DNA of 64,000 nucleotides from Haladaptatus sp. R4 (lineage in GTDB: Archaea > Halobacteriota > Halobacteria > Halobacteriales > Haladaptataceae): the NCBI RefSeq assembly GCF_001625445.1, contig NZ_LWHG01000011.1, positions 806,001-870,000 of the forward strand. The letters are read 5' to 3'. Below are positions 17,835 to 27,714 of the stretch, piece after piece; the stretch's first letter is position 1; each line of letters starts with the position of its first letter. The position numbers were made by a program, and so were the translations under genes. The notes beneath the pieces were generated by a model. The model ran no database searches, had not been told where the DNA came from, and worked only from the letters and a program-made list of their open reading frames with translations.

Positions 17835-18557
17835 ATGACCGAGGGAGTCGATTTCGACGTCGCAAGTGCAGAGGAGATCGCGGGACAGCGGGACGAAGTC
17901 GTCGCCGCGGTCACGGACCACGCGGGCACGGTCGCGCGCGAACTCGCGTTGCTTCAGGGAGGGGACTACGGCCAAGAGACGTTCAAGACGAACGCCGGGA
18001 AGTGGACGCTGAAGTACGAAGCGGGTACGGTCCAGTACCTTCGATTCAAAGGGAAAGCGGGCGGCGAAACCTACGTCGTCTCGTCCCAGCAACCGCCGGA
18101 CCCGGACGAACTCGCCACGGCGATGCGGGACTACGACGCGTTCGTCCGGGCGTACAACGATTTCGTTCGATCGAAGGAAGGCGTGCTGGACGACGTGGAA
18201 ATCGACTTTCCCGCGGTCGAATCCACCGACACGGTCGTCTCCGAACGGGACCGCGTCGTCGGACGGATTCGGGAAGTGGCGGACGTGATGGCCGGTGAAC
18301 TCCACCGTTACGACGGGGTGGACTACGGGACGTTCACGGCCCGCGTCAACGGCAAGCGCTGGGAGTTGAAACGCGAGGAGAGCAGAGCGTCGTACCTTCG
18401 CGTCGGCGGTCAGGGCGGCACGTATCTCGTCTCGCAGTACGAACCGCCCTCCGCGCCGGACGTGCGTGAACTGGCCGACGACTTCCGTGATTTCGTCGCG
18501 GAGTTCAACGAGTACGTGGACGAGTTGGAAGCCGACCTCGGGCACGTCACCCTCTAA
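17835..18557 (+). CDS. Unrecognised haloarchaeal protein with two tandem copies of one domain
   Basis: A 240-residue acidic soluble protein starting at the ATG 17835 (MTEGVDFDVASAEEI). It is an internal duplication. Each copy of about 105 residues has an N-terminal helix (QRDEVVAAVTDHAGTVAREL / ERDRVVGRIREVADVMAGEL), a GGDYG or GVDYG turn, a beta part (KWTLKYEAGTVQYLRFKG / RWELKREESRASYLRVGG), TYVVSSQQPPDPDEL / TYLVSQYEPPSAPDV, and a final helix (DYDAFVRAYNDFV / DFRDFVAEFNEYV). I do not recognise the domain. The alpha-beta-alpha pattern suggests a small ligand- or partner-binding module. It stands before the SDR/ADH operon with 55 nt between. Confidence 0.75.
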   Translation: MTEGVDFDVASAEEIAGQRDEVVAAVTDHAGTVARELALLQGGDYGQETFKTNAGKWTLKYEAGTVQYLRFKGKAGGETYVVSSQQPPDPDELATAMRDYDAFVRAYNDFVRSKEGVLDDVEIDFPAVESTDTVVSERDRVVGRIREVADVMAGELHRYDGVDYGTFTARVNGKRWELKREESRASYLRVGGQGGTYLVSQYEPPSAPDVRELADDFRDFVAEFNEYVDELEADLGHVTL

Positions 18558-18612
18558 CCCGTTTTACACCGCTTCCCCAAGGGACAAAGTCGTCCGCGAC
18601 GACTCTCCGGGC

Positions 18613-19315
18613 ATGGATTCCGAACCAGTCGCAATCGTCACCGCCGCCGGGCGGGGTATCGGCGAAGCGTGCGCTCGAAGGCTCGCGGACGACGGCTACA
18701 CGCCCGTCCTCCTCTCGAAATCCGGTGCGGCGGTCGACGTGGCCGAGGACCTCGGCGGCGTCGGATTCGGGGGCTCGGTGACCGATCCGGACGACCTCGA
18801 TGCACTGGTAACGGCCGCAACGGAGCGCTACGGCCGTATCGACGCGCTCGTGAACAACACGGGCCATCCGGCGACGGCGACCTCCTCGACATCTCGGACG
18901 AGGAGTGGCACGACGGGTTGGACTCGTCCTCCTGAACGCGGTTCGAACCGCGCGGCTCGTCACGCCGGTCATGCGTGAGCAGGGTGGCGGAGCGATCGTG
19001 AACATCTCGACCTTTTCGGCGTTCGAACCGAGCACCGAGTTTCCGGTCTCCTCGGTGCTCCGCGCCGGACTCGGGAGTTTCACGAAGCTCTACGCGGACC
19101 GCTTCGCCAGCGACGATATCCGAATGAACGCCGTGCTTCCAGGCTTCGTGGACAGCTACGAGGTTGACGACGAGACGCGAGCGAAGATTCCGATGGGACG
19201 CCCTGCGAAGACCGAAGAAATCGCGGACACCGTCGCGTATCTGGTCTCGCCCGCGGCGAGTTACGTCACCGGGCAGAACGTCCGCGTCGATGGCGGACTG
19301 ACGGGATCGGTATGA
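18613..19315 (+). CDS. Short-chain dehydrogenase/reductase family protein, two frameshifts
   Basis: About 235 residues over three frames. The first segment has the NAD(P) motif TAAGRGIGEACARRLADDG and LVNNTGHPAT. The second (GDLLDISDEEWHDGLD) follows a missing G at about 18877. The third (LVLLNAVRTARLVTPVM onward) follows a missing C at about 18922. The classical YxxxK active site is not clear: the expected place reads FPVSSVLRAGLGSFTK, as in divergent SDRs lacking the catalytic Tyr/Lys pair. So a reductase role is uncertain. The stop overlaps the start of the downstream alcohol dehydrogenase (ATGA), implying a coupled operon. Confidence 0.8.
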
Positions 19316-20428
19316 AGGAACGGCAGGTGCGAGCGGCCGTCGTAACGGAGCAATCCGACGGATTCCACATCGAGGAACTCTCCATCGACGAACCGAGCGC
19401 GGGCGAGGTACTGGTTCGAATCGCTCGCGACCGGCGTCTGTCCTGCGGACATCGCCGTCCGCGACGGTGGGTTCGGAACGTCGATCCCAGCGGTTCCCGG
19501 GCACGAAGGCGCAGGGGTGGTCGAAGCGGTCGGTGACGACGTGACGAGCATCACGCCCGGCGATCACGTGGTGTTGAGCTACGATACCGACGGGACCTGT
19601 CGAAACTGTGCGGAAGGTAACCCGGCCTACTGTTCGGCATTCGCCCGGTACAACTTCGATGGCGTTCGCGGCTCGGACGGGTCCTCCCCGCTCCGCCGGA
19701 ATGGGGAAAACGTCGGGTTGTTCTTCGGTCAGTCCTCGTTCTCGACTCACTCGGTCGCCAACGAGCGCCAGATCGTTCGGGTTCCGGACGACGTTCCGCT
19801 CGAACTGCTCGGCCCCCTCGGGTGCGGCATCCAGACCGGATGTGGCGCGGTGATGAACTCGCTCGACCCGAACGCGGGCACGTCGATCGCTATCTTCGGC
19901 GTCGGTGCTGTCGGCCTGAGCGCCGTGATGGGCGCGGTCGTGTCCGGTTGTACGACCGTCGTCGCCGTGGACTTGCTCGAAGAGCGACTCGAACTGGCGA
20001 ACCGTCTCGGCGCGACCCACACTATCGACGCCGGGAGCACGGACGATCTCTCCGGAGAAATCCGATCGATCACCGACGGCGGCGTCGATAACACCCTGGA
20101 CACGACCTCCGTTCCGTCGGTCGTTCGGGCCGCCGTGGACGCGACGCGCGTTCCGGGGACCTGTGGACTCCTCGGTGGCGCGCCGACCGAACCGGACCCG
20201 AACCTCGATATGGGTCGGATTTTGAGCGGTCGAGCGATTCGCGGCATCTCGCAGGGCGATTCGATTCCACAGGTGTTCATCCCCCGACTCATCGATCTCT
20301 ACCGCCAAGGTCGGTTTCCGTTCGACGAACTCGTGGAATTCTACGACTTCGAGGACGTCAACCGGGCAGCCGAGGATTTGGAGGCGGGGCGGACGATCAA
20401 ACCAGTACTCCGAATCGGTGAGGTCTGA
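19312..20428 (+). CDS. Zinc-dependent alcohol dehydrogenase (MDR, aryl-alcohol dehydrogenase-like), frameshifted
   Basis: A medium-chain dehydrogenase of about 370 residues. The N-terminal part ends at VLVRIA. The rest resumes at ATGVCPADIAVRDGG, after an apparent extra C near 19428. The catalytic zinc ligands are the Cys of GVCPAD, the His of PGHEGAGVV and the Cys of LGPLGCGIQTG. The structural zinc loop is CRNCAEGNPAYC with only three cysteines. The NAD(P) fold shows IFGVGAVGLSAVMGAV. The GCGIQTG motif resembles aryl/benzyl alcohol dehydrogenases. It is coupled to the SDR gene, suggesting sequential oxidation steps on one alcohol substrate. Confidence 0.87.
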
Positions 20429-20479
20429 TCGAGCGTTCGGGTCGTGACGAATCCCCGCGTGGAGTCCTTCCGCGACGAC

Positions 20480-21868
20480 TCACTCGGTGTCGTTCCCGCC
20501 GCTCGTTCCGCCTCCGCTCGCCGTTCCGCTTCCACCTGCCGTTCCGCTGCCATCTACCGTTCCGCTTCCGGTGTCCGGCGCGTCAGGCGAGTCGCTCGGC
20601 GTGCTCTCCACCGGCGTACTCGACTCCCGTGACGTACTGGCCTCCCCGGCAGTCTCCCGCTGTCGGGCTGTCGTCGGGTTGGTTGTTTCCCGTCGTGTCG
20701 TCCCTCGTTTCGTTTGGGTTTCTGTTTCGGTCGTCGTCTCCGTTGTCGCCGTTTCCGTCTCGGTTGTCGTCGCCTCCTGCTTGAGCTTTCGATCACATGC
20801 CTTCGTATTCGGGTTTCGCTTCGATATCGTCGCCTTCCCGCTCCCCGACTCGTAGGCGGTGATGTTCACGACGACGAATCCCGACTCGCCGACGTCACCG
20901 ACGTTCGAACGGTCGATCCGCGTTCGACCGCTCACCGGTCCGATTTCGCTGTACGACGTGGCGATCCCCGACGAGTCGTACCACGAACTGTTGATGGTCA
21001 CTCGCTCGAACTTCCCAGTCACCACCGCCTTCTCACAGCCGAGGAACTCGATACGTGCCGACTGCTTCCCCGACTTCTCGTTCGATTCCCGTTTACCCTT
21101 CCCACCCGATTCGTTGCCGGTCCGCGACCGGTGTCCCTTCGCCTTTCGACACCACGGCCCGGCATACGGATTGTCCGCCGTGAACTTCGAGGGTTGGCCC
21201 GGGTACTCCAACTTTCGCGTGTCGAGGCTCACCGAGTCGATGGCGAACGGATACGGGTCGTGTGCCGCCGCCGGATGAAGGACGGTCGTTCCGCTGATCG
21301 GCCCCGGAAACAACACGTTCGTCCCGAGACCCGTCTCGTCCCAGAAACTCGTGTTCATTTCGACGCCCCGGAAGGACCCTTTCACTCGCGCCGTGTTGCA
21401 GTCGAGAAACTCTATGGGCGTGTTCGCGGCGGGTGCATCGCCGAGTTCGTCCGGACGGACCCGACGACCGTTGAGGTAGATGTCGACCTCGTTCTGCCGC
21501 TTGGCCGACAGCGAAACCCGAAATCGAGTGATTCGCCCGGTGAACCGATAGGCGTCCCCGCCCCCGGCTATCGCGCCGCTGGCGTGTTGCCCCCGGTTCG
21601 AAATACGGTCTTCCCCGTCGATGGTGACGAATCGGTCGAGGATGGGCGCACCATCGCCGCTTCCACTCTTCCGGAGACGGCCGCTCACCGAGAATTCGTA
21701 TTCGATGACCGCTTTCGGACTTCCGCCGAAAATGACTAGGTGATTGATGGTTTTACTCCCCGTTCCCTCCGCTTTCGTCGGTCGCGTCGTATCGACCATT
21801 CCCGCCGTCCCGATTACACTGGCCGACGCTGCAAGTACCCCTCGTCGGCTGATCCGCTTCGTGTTCAT
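20480..21868 (-). CDS. Tat-exported protein of unknown function with Ser/Thr/Glu-rich C-terminus
   Basis: A 462-residue protein. The twin-arginine signal is KRISRRGVLAASASVIGTAG. No lipobox Cys follows, so it is probably released or held otherwise. The middle contains two related beta-rich units with IEFLDCNTARVKGSFRGVEM and IEFLGCEKAVVTGKFERVTI, so the domain around each is a repeat with one conserved Cys. The last 110 residues are Thr/Glu/Gln-rich, then Ser/Gly/Thr-rich (TVDGSGTAGGSGT type), a likely glycosylated stalk. There is no C-terminal TM segment. It is convergent with the alcohol dehydrogenase gene. Not recognised as a known family. Confidence 0.75.
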   Translation of the reverse strand: MNTKRISRRGVLAASASVIGTAGMVDTTRPTKAEGTGSKTINHLVIFGGSPKAVIEYEFSVSGRLRKSGSGDGAPILDRFVTIDGEDRISNRGQHASGAIAGGGDAYRFTGRITRFRVSLSAKRQNEVDIYLNGRRVRPDELGDAPAANTPIEFLDCNTARVKGSFRGVEMNTSFWDETGLGTNVLFPGPISGTTVLHPAAAHDPYPFAIDSVSLDTRKLEYPGQPSKFTADNPYAGPWCRKAKGHRSRTGNESGGKGKRESNEKSGKQSARIEFLGCEKAVVTGKFERVTINSSWYDSSGIATSYSEIGPVSGRTRIDRSNVGDVGESGFVVVNITAYESGSGKATISKRNPNTKACDRKLKQEATTTETETATTETTTETETQTKRGTTRRETTNPTTARQRETAGEASTSRESSTPVESTPSDSPDAPDTGSGTVDGSGTAGGSGTASGGGTSGGNDTE

Positions 21869-22042
21869 GAATCCCGGATGAAATCCGACGCCATCACGAA
21901 TAAAGCACGGTAACCGTTCTATTGATAGTTCGGCGGCAACGGTATCCTACCGGCCCGACGGTCGACTGTCGAACACTATCGTTCGCTTCGACGGCGTTCG
22001 GAAGACCGGTGTGTCTTTGTCCCCACCCGAGACAGACTGCAT

Positions 22043-22597
22043 ATGGCATCCGACAAGGACCCACTCGCGTGGGAGACGGTCGATTCAGACGTTGCCTACC
22101 ACTGTCCGGGGTTTGACGTTCGAAACGAGAACGTCCGCCTGCCGGACGGCACCGAGACGGATTTCGATTACATCACGGAACCAGAAAGCGTGGTCGTCCT
22201 TCCGTTCACCGAGGACGGTGACGTGGTGATCATCGAGGAGTGGCGACAGGCCGTGTCGCGGGTCTCCCGCGGACTCCCAGTCGGCGGCGTCGAACCCGAC
22301 GACGGCGACCTTGCGGCCGCCGCCCGGCGCGAACTGATCGAGGAGACCGGCTACGAAACCGACCGCGTCAGTCACCTCACGACCGTCGAACCCGCAAACG
22401 GCTACGCCGACAGCGTCCACCACTACTTCGTCGCCTACGATTGCACTCCGACCGGCGAACAGGACCTCGACCACAACGAGAGTATTCGGTCCGCCACGAC
22501 GACCATGGACGAACTGCGGGAGGAAATCGCGGAGGACGGCGTGTACGACGGGCGGACCGTACTCGGCGTGCTCTACTACGACAGTTTCAGCGAGTAG
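22043..22597 (+). CDS. Nudix hydrolase (ADP-ribose pyrophosphatase-like)
   Basis: A 184-residue protein with the Nudix box ending ARRELIEETGYE and a start like ADP-ribose/ADP-sugar pyrophosphatases (YHCPGFDVRNENVRLPDG, VVVLPFTEDGDVVIIEEWRQ, GLPVGGVEPDDG). The first Glu of the canonical box (G-x5-E) falls on Gly here, while the REUxEExGU core is intact, so metal binding should be retained. It hydrolyses a nucleoside diphosphate linked to another group, the exact one unknown. Transcribed alone. Confidence 0.88.
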   Translation: MASDKDPLAWETVDSDVAYHCPGFDVRNENVRLPDGTETDFDYITEPESVVVLPFTEDGDVVIIEEWRQAVSRVSRGLPVGGVEPDDGDLAAAARRELIEETGYETDRVSHLTTVEPANGYADSVHHYFVAYDCTPTGEQDLDHNESIRSATTTMDELREEIAEDGVYDGRTVLGVLYYDSFSE

Positions 22598-22815
22598 ACG
22601 CGTTTACGACCGAACGATTGGTCTACGCAGCGCTCGACTCCTCGAACACGACGAATTGCTGACGGTTCCTGATTATCACGCGCGGTACTGACGGACGAAT
22701 TTATTACGGATGATTCATAACACATCTCGTACTAAACAATGTCGACACTATCTACACCGGCCATCAGGTCTCAAATGTGCCGGAATCTTGTGCCTCGACA
22801 CAAGTTCACAAAATC

Positions 22816-24246
22816 ATGCGGAGGGGTTGTCACTTGATGGCAGCTCGAAGCGCCGCGTCACTGATGGTCGTCGCCGTCCTCCTCTGTACGTTCGCCGTTG
22901 GACCGTTTTCGTCGGGTATCGCGGACGGACAGAGCGCCACTTTCGTCAACAACTCACCCACTAACGACCGTGGTGACGTGATTCCGATCACCGTCCACAC
23001 GGATCACGGGGGAACCGTGAACATCGGATCAGCGGCTAACGGCTTCTGGGTGCAGGTGAACGTCACGAGCGGGACGACGACGCTCGACCTCAACACGTAC
23101 CGCGCGGCCGATCCGAACCGCACCGTGACGGTCGGTAAGGGGGGGATCAAGGGAACGCCGAACGTGAGGATTCCATCGGAAAAGGGACCGCTGCAATCCG
23201 GCGTGTACGACATGAACGTCACGGTCGATGGCGTCACGCAGGATATGGGTTCGTTCACGGTGAAAAAGCACACGTTGGGAGCGGCACGCACGGGGGTCCT
23301 TCCCGAGAAGACGGACGTGTCGGAGTTCGACACGGCGGACGACCTGCGCGCGGCGGTCTCCCCGACCGAGAACGGGACGGTTGCGAAGGACGATCAACTC
23401 GTCCTCGCCGTCAACGTCTCCGGCATGTCCGGGTTCCTCGACAAGTCCATGCTCGACGGGAGCGGCGAGGACGTTCGGGTTCGCTTCCGTGAGACGAACG
23501 CGAAGCGAAACACCGTCGCGAACGAGTTCGACGGTGACGAGGCGAAACGGCTGTTGATCGACGACGAAAACGACGTTCTGTATCTGATGCTCGACACCGA
23601 CGGACACGGAATCGAGGCCGGTGACAGCTACGAGGCCACGTTCGAGATCAGGGAAGACAATCCCTTGGTCACCCAGACTGAAACGGCGAGTACGAACTTC
23701 ACCGTTGAAAAACGCCGCGTCTCGCTCGACCACTCGGGCGACGTGTTGGTGGTGGACGGCAAGACGAAAGTCGGCGGGACGACGAATCTCGCGCCGGGAA
23801 CGACCATAAACATCTCCGCCCACGACAAGGGTTCGGGGGCGTTCTTCTGGCCGAAGACGGCGACGGTCACGGAAGACCGGACGTTCGGAGCGACGTTCGA
23901 TTTCAGCGGGTTGGAATCGGGACGGACGTTCACGGTCGAACTCCGCGATCAGGATCAGACTCTCCCGGGTGTCGTCGCCTCCAGTTCGGAGGAATCGACC
24001 ACGACGACCACTACCACCACGACCACGACGACTACTACCACCACGACGACCACTACCACCACGACGAATACGTCCACGACTACGACGTACACGACGACCA
24101 CGGAAACCGCACCACCGGTCACGACCCAGCAGCCAATCACTGCCCAGTCGGTGTCGAAGGACGGTCTGCCGGGATTCGGTATCCCGGTTGCGCTCGTGGC
24201 ACTCGCGGCGGCGGCCGTTCTCGTCGTTCGCCGAGCACAATGGTGA
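22816..24246 (+). CDS. PGF-CTERM surface glycoprotein with Thr-tract stalk
   Basis: About 476 residues. A signal peptide (MAARSAASLMVVAVLLCTF) precedes an S-layer-glycoprotein-like N-terminal region (VNNSPTNDRGDVIPITV, with the BGTF-type domain pattern). A beta-rich middle has several N-glycosylation sequons (NVTSG, NVSGM). Next is a stalk of about 23 consecutive Thr codons (24000-24066) plus further Thr. The C-terminus LPGFGIPVALVALAAAA ending VVRR is the PGF-CTERM signal processed by archaeosortase A, so the mature protein should be lipid-anchored. The earlier ATG at 22777 is possible but adds a Cys-containing leader. I favour 22816 or 22837. Confidence 0.85.
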   Translation: MRRGCHLMAARSAASLMVVAVLLCTFAVGPFSSGIADGQSATFVNNSPTNDRGDVIPITVHTDHGGTVNIGSAANGFWVQVNVTSGTTTLDLNTYRAADPNRTVTVGKGGIKGTPNVRIPSEKGPLQSGVYDMNVTVDGVTQDMGSFTVKKHTLGAARTGVLPEKTDVSEFDTADDLRAAVSPTENGTVAKDDQLVLAVNVSGMSGFLDKSMLDGSGEDVRVRFRETNAKRNTVANEFDGDEAKRLLIDDENDVLYLMLDTDGHGIEAGDSYEATFEIREDNPLVTQTETASTNFTVEKRRVSLDHSGDVLVVDGKTKVGGTTNLAPGTTINISAHDKGSGAFFWPKTATVTEDRTFGATFDFSGLESGRTFTVELRDQDQTLPGVVASSSEESTTTTTTTTTTTTTTTTTTTTTTTNTSTTTTYTTTTETAPPVTTQQPITAQSVSKDGLPGFGIPVALVALAAAAVLVVRRAQW

Positions 24247-24313
24247 AAATGTCCGATAATTTTTATACGATGGTTGATCATACCAGCACAAACCAGGCGT
24301 CCTTCCTCAGATC

Positions 24314-25318
24314 ATGATACGACAGATACCACAGTCCGCGTTTCCCGATTTCGTCGCCACTCTCTGGCGGAAACAGGGATGGACGACGACGGTGAAGGAG
24401 AAGGCAGAAAAGACGTTCGTCGCCCTCCAACGGGAAGGTGCGGAAGGACTCATCTGGGCCACGCCGCGAACGGGGGACGGCGTCAGCGGGAAGGAACTCC
24501 AGCAGTTCGTCAAGATTTGCAAGCAGTACGGCGTCAACGAGGGTGCCGTCGTCACTCCGGGAACGTTCACCGAGGACGCGGAGAAAATCGGCTCACAAGC
24601 AGGCATCCAGTTGGTCGATGGCGAGAAACTACGGACCATCGTCGAAGCGCGCGAACTTCACGACCTCGTCGAGCAGTTCGCCGACGGCGACGCGACTGGG
24701 GCGGACGAATCGGGTGACACGGATGGAATCGGCCCACTCCCGATTTCGCTTCCCAACTCCCTCCCGATTCCGGACGCGGTTTCTCGGAAGATGGTCGCCG
24801 CCGTCGTCGTCGCGGTCCTCGCTATCGCGCTCGCCGCCGTCGTCGCCCCGACGATTCTCGGTACTGGCGGCCACGTCGCGACCGACGACGGGTGGAACGT
24901 CTCCGCGAACTCGACGGCGACCCCGAACGCGGCGAACGCGCTCGAAGTCCGCTGGAACGCGAAACGCGTCCCGAAAGTGGACCCGAAGACTGGGGACGAC
25001 GGCGTGTACAAAGCGAGGGACGGGAAACAGTTCCTCCTCGTCTCGATGAACGTCACGAACGACGGCGACGATACCGTCGGCCTGCAATCGCAAGATTTCG
25101 CCGTTCGCTCGAACGGGTCGCTGCTGGGCGCGCAGGCGCTCACGAACACGACTGGCCACTCCGGCGTACTCGAATCGGGTGACTCCACGACCGTGTGGTA
25201 CGTCTTTTCCATCGACGAGGACGCGCCGAGCGCGACTATCGTCACGAGCGGTCGGATGCGTCGCAGTAACGTTCCCGTCCGGTTCGTGCGCGACAAATCC
25301 GTCGAAGCGAACGTCTAA
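24314..25318 (+). CDS. Membrane protein with cytosolic Mrr-like domain and external DUF4352-like domain
   Basis: A 334-residue protein. Residues about 8-112 match the restriction endonuclease-like (Mrr) fold: FPDFVATLWRKQGWTTTV, and the late strand VVTPGTFTEDAEKI..GIQLVDGEKL. The usual catalytic Asp..(E/Q)xK signature is not evident (the place reads VALQREGAEGLIWATP), so nuclease activity is doubtful. A linker leads to one TM helix (160-178). The outer domain (about 190-330) looks like DUF4352/Ig-like (FLLVSMNVTNDGDDTVGL, SGDSTTVWYVFSID). A DNA-binding-fold domain inside and a sensor-like domain outside is an unusual pair. It is 67 nt after the glycoprotein gene. Confidence 0.75.
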   Translation: MIRQIPQSAFPDFVATLWRKQGWTTTVKEKAEKTFVALQREGAEGLIWATPRTGDGVSGKELQQFVKICKQYGVNEGAVVTPGTFTEDAEKIGSQAGIQLVDGEKLRTIVEARELHDLVEQFADGDATGADESGDTDGIGPLPISLPNSLPIPDAVSRKMVAAVVVAVLAIALAAVVAPTILGTGGHVATDDGWNVSANSTATPNAANALEVRWNAKRVPKVDPKTGDDGVYKARDGKQFLLVSMNVTNDGDDTVGLQSQDFAVRSNGSLLGAQALTNTTGHSGVLESGDSTTVWYVFSIDEDAPSATIVTSGRMRRSNVPVRFVRDKSVEANV

Positions 25319-25408
25319 ATACAACTCCCGAGCCGTCCGTACCGATTCGGTGCGAACCGACCCCTAACGCGGGCAACCCTTTTGACCTATCATCCCTAAT
25401 TCGCCTCC

Positions 25409-27053
25409 ATGAGCGCCGACCGCGCCGCCTTACAGCGCGCTCTCGACCGGGGAGAGCAGGAAGGTGGCAGCGTGGAGTTCAAGGAACGACTCACGAGGGA
25501 GATCCACCTCGCCCACGGGCGAATGGAAAGTCTCGCTGCACAACTACGCCACCGTGTCCTCTCCGGGGACGGCGAAGCGACGTACGTCGTCGGCGTCACC
25601 GACGACGGTGGGCTAGCGGGCATCAAACCGGACGTGTTCTCCGAAACGATGGACGTGCTCTCCTTGCTCGCCGAGGAAGCGGGGGCACACATCGAGGACG
25701 TCCAGACGTGGGGTATCGACGCCGACGAGACCAGCATCCACGCTTCGACGCGAAACGGAAGCGGCGGACTGGTCGGCGTCGCCACCATCCGCGAGGGTGC
25801 CGTGCTCGACATCGACAGCGAACACATCGTCGTCGGCACGGCGGGCCACGTGGACCACGGGAAGAGCACGCTCGTCGGGAGCCTCGTCACCGGTCAAGCC
25901 GACGACGGCGAGGGCGAGACGCGCGGTTACCTCGACGTCCAACCGCACGAGGTACAGCGCGGCCTCAGTGCGGACCTCTCCTACGCGGTGTACGGCTTCG
26001 ACGATGACGACGGGCCGGTTCGCATGGACAACCCGCATCGGAAAAACGACCGCGCTCGCGTGGTCGAGGAGAGCGACCGTCTCGTCTCCTTCGTGGACAC
26101 CGTCGGCCACGAACCGTGGCTTCGGACCACGATTCGCGGCCTCGTCGGCCAGAAACTCGACTACGGCCTGTTGACCGTCGCGGCCGACGACGGCGACGAA
26201 GACGACGCGCGAACATCTCGGCATCCTGCTGGCGACCGAACTTCCGACCATCGTCGCCATCACGAAGATCGACGCCGTGAGCGAGGAGCGATCGACGGAG
26301 GTCGAGGCCGAAGTCGAACAACTCCTCCGCGAAGTGGGGAAGGTACCGCTCCGCGTCGAACGACACGGCGTCGACGTCGCCATCGAGGAGGTAAACGAGA
26401 ACGTCGTCCCAATCCTGATGACCAGCGCGGTCACGATGGAGGGACTCGACGCGCTCGATACGATGTTCGAGCGCCTGCCGAAGACGACGGCCGACAGCGG
26501 CGAGTTCAAGATGTACATCGACCGCAGTTACAGCGTGACCGGCGTCGGCGCGGTTGCGAGCGGTACCATCAACTCCGGGTCGGTCGAGGCGGGTGACGAA
26601 CTCCTCCTCGGTCCCATGGCCGACGGGAACTTCCGGACCGTCGAAGTCCGTTCCATCGAGATGCACTATCACCGCGTGGACGAGGCCAAGGCGGGCCGGA
26701 TCGTCGGTATCGCACTGAAAGGGGTCAGAGAGCCCGAAATCGAACGCGGAATGGTGTTGCTCCCGGCGAACGCGGACCTGAAACCCGTCCGCGAGTTCGA
26801 GGCCGAGGTGATGGTTCTCAACCACCCCACCCGCATCGGCACCGGATACGAACCCGTCGTCCATCTCGAAACCATCAGCGAAACCGCCGTCTTCGAACCC
26901 GAGGGCGGCCATCTCCTTCCCGGCGACAAGGGGAAGACGAACGTTCGATTCAAGTTCCGTCCGTACCTCGTGGAGGAGGGCCAGCGGTTCGTCTTCCGCG
27001 AGGGGCAGAGCAAGGGCGTCGGTACCGTGACCGACGTGCATCCGAACGAGTGA
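25409..27053 (+). CDS. Translational GTPase, GTPBP1-like (EF-Tu superfamily), frameshifted
   Basis: About 548 residues. An N-terminal domain (about 1-140) precedes the G domain: G1 VGTAGHVDHGKSTLVGSL, G3 VDTVGHEP, and G4 ITKIDAVSEE. The beta-barrel domains follow (YSVTGVGAVASGTINSG, then C-terminal VRFKFRPYLVEEGQRFVFRE). This resembles archaeal homologues of GTPBP1/2, which are linked to elongation factor 1A-like roles in ribosome or mRNA quality control. The frame breaks near 26195, after TVAADDG and before TKTTREHLGILLATELP, by an extra base or two missing. The break is in the conserved switch II-G4 interval, so I treat it as an error. Confidence 0.88.
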
Positions 27054-27156
27054 TCGAACGCATAGTCGAGTTTCTGGAGTTTTTACGATAGGCACGTGGT
27101 GCATCGGTAGCGCATCCTTCATACGTCAGAACGGCCTTTAAACTGGGGTTGAAAGG

Positions 27157-27714
27157 ATGAAGACGCAATACTACACGTCAACGAGTATCGACGGGTATCT
27201 CGCCGACGAGAACAACTCCCTCGACTGGCTCTTCCAGTTCGGAGAGATCGATGAGATAGAGGGCGCGAAGGACGACTACCCGCAGTTCATAGAACAAGTC
27301 GGGGCCTTGGCAATGGGTTCGATGACGTACGAGTGGATTATCGAACACGAAAACCTGCTGGAGGAGCCGGAACTATGGCCGTATGAGACCCCGGCTTGGG
27401 TGTTTAGTAGTCGGGAGTTGCCGGAGATAGATGGGGCGAACATTCACTTCGTGCAGGGAGATGTCGCACCCGTCCACGAGGATATGGTGGAGGCAGCAGC
27501 CGGAAAGAACGTCTGGCTCGTCGGTGGCGGTGATCTCGTGGGACAGTTCCACGAGAACGGTCTCCTCGACGAAATCATTCTCACCGTCGCTCCCGTCACG
27601 CTCGGTTCGGGTGCACCACTACTGCCGCGCCGGATTACCGACCCGCCGTTGAGACTGACGAACGTAGAACAATACGGTGACATCTTTGCGGCTTTGACCT
27701 ACGAAGTGCAGTAG
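27157..27714 (+). CDS. Dihydrofolate reductase / RibD C-terminal family protein
   Basis: A 185-residue protein of the RibD C-terminal (DHFR-like) family: KTQYYTSTSIDGYLADENN at the start, ALAMGSMTYEWI, VFSSRELPEIDG and NVWLVGGGDLVGQFHENGLL with the NADPH-binding GGG, then PVTLGSGAPLLPRR. Members reduce varied substrates. It is not a certain folate enzyme because the pterin-binding residues cannot be confirmed by eye. Codon choice and GC look somewhat lower than its neighbours (e.g. GATGAGATAGAGG), which may hint at later acquisition. Confidence 0.88.
   Translation: MKTQYYTSTSIDGYLADENNSLDWLFQFGEIDEIEGAKDDYPQFIEQVGALAMGSMTYEWIIEHENLLEEPELWPYETPAWVFSSRELPEIDGANIHFVQGDVAPVHEDMVEAAAGKNVWLVGGGDLVGQFHENGLLDEIILTVAPVTLGSGAPLLPRRITDPPLRLTNVEQYGDIFAALTYEVQ

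Noticed and set aside
18638-20308. 556-codon minus-strand frame opposite the SDR and alcohol dehydrogenase
   Set aside because: Both dehydrogenases are convincing on the plus strand once frame breaks are considered; the antisense product is Arg/His-rich shadow.
23990-24110. Dense short repeats of ACN triplets, possible satellite or CRISPR-like array
   Set aside because: They are in-frame Thr codons of the stalk of a surface glycoprotein.
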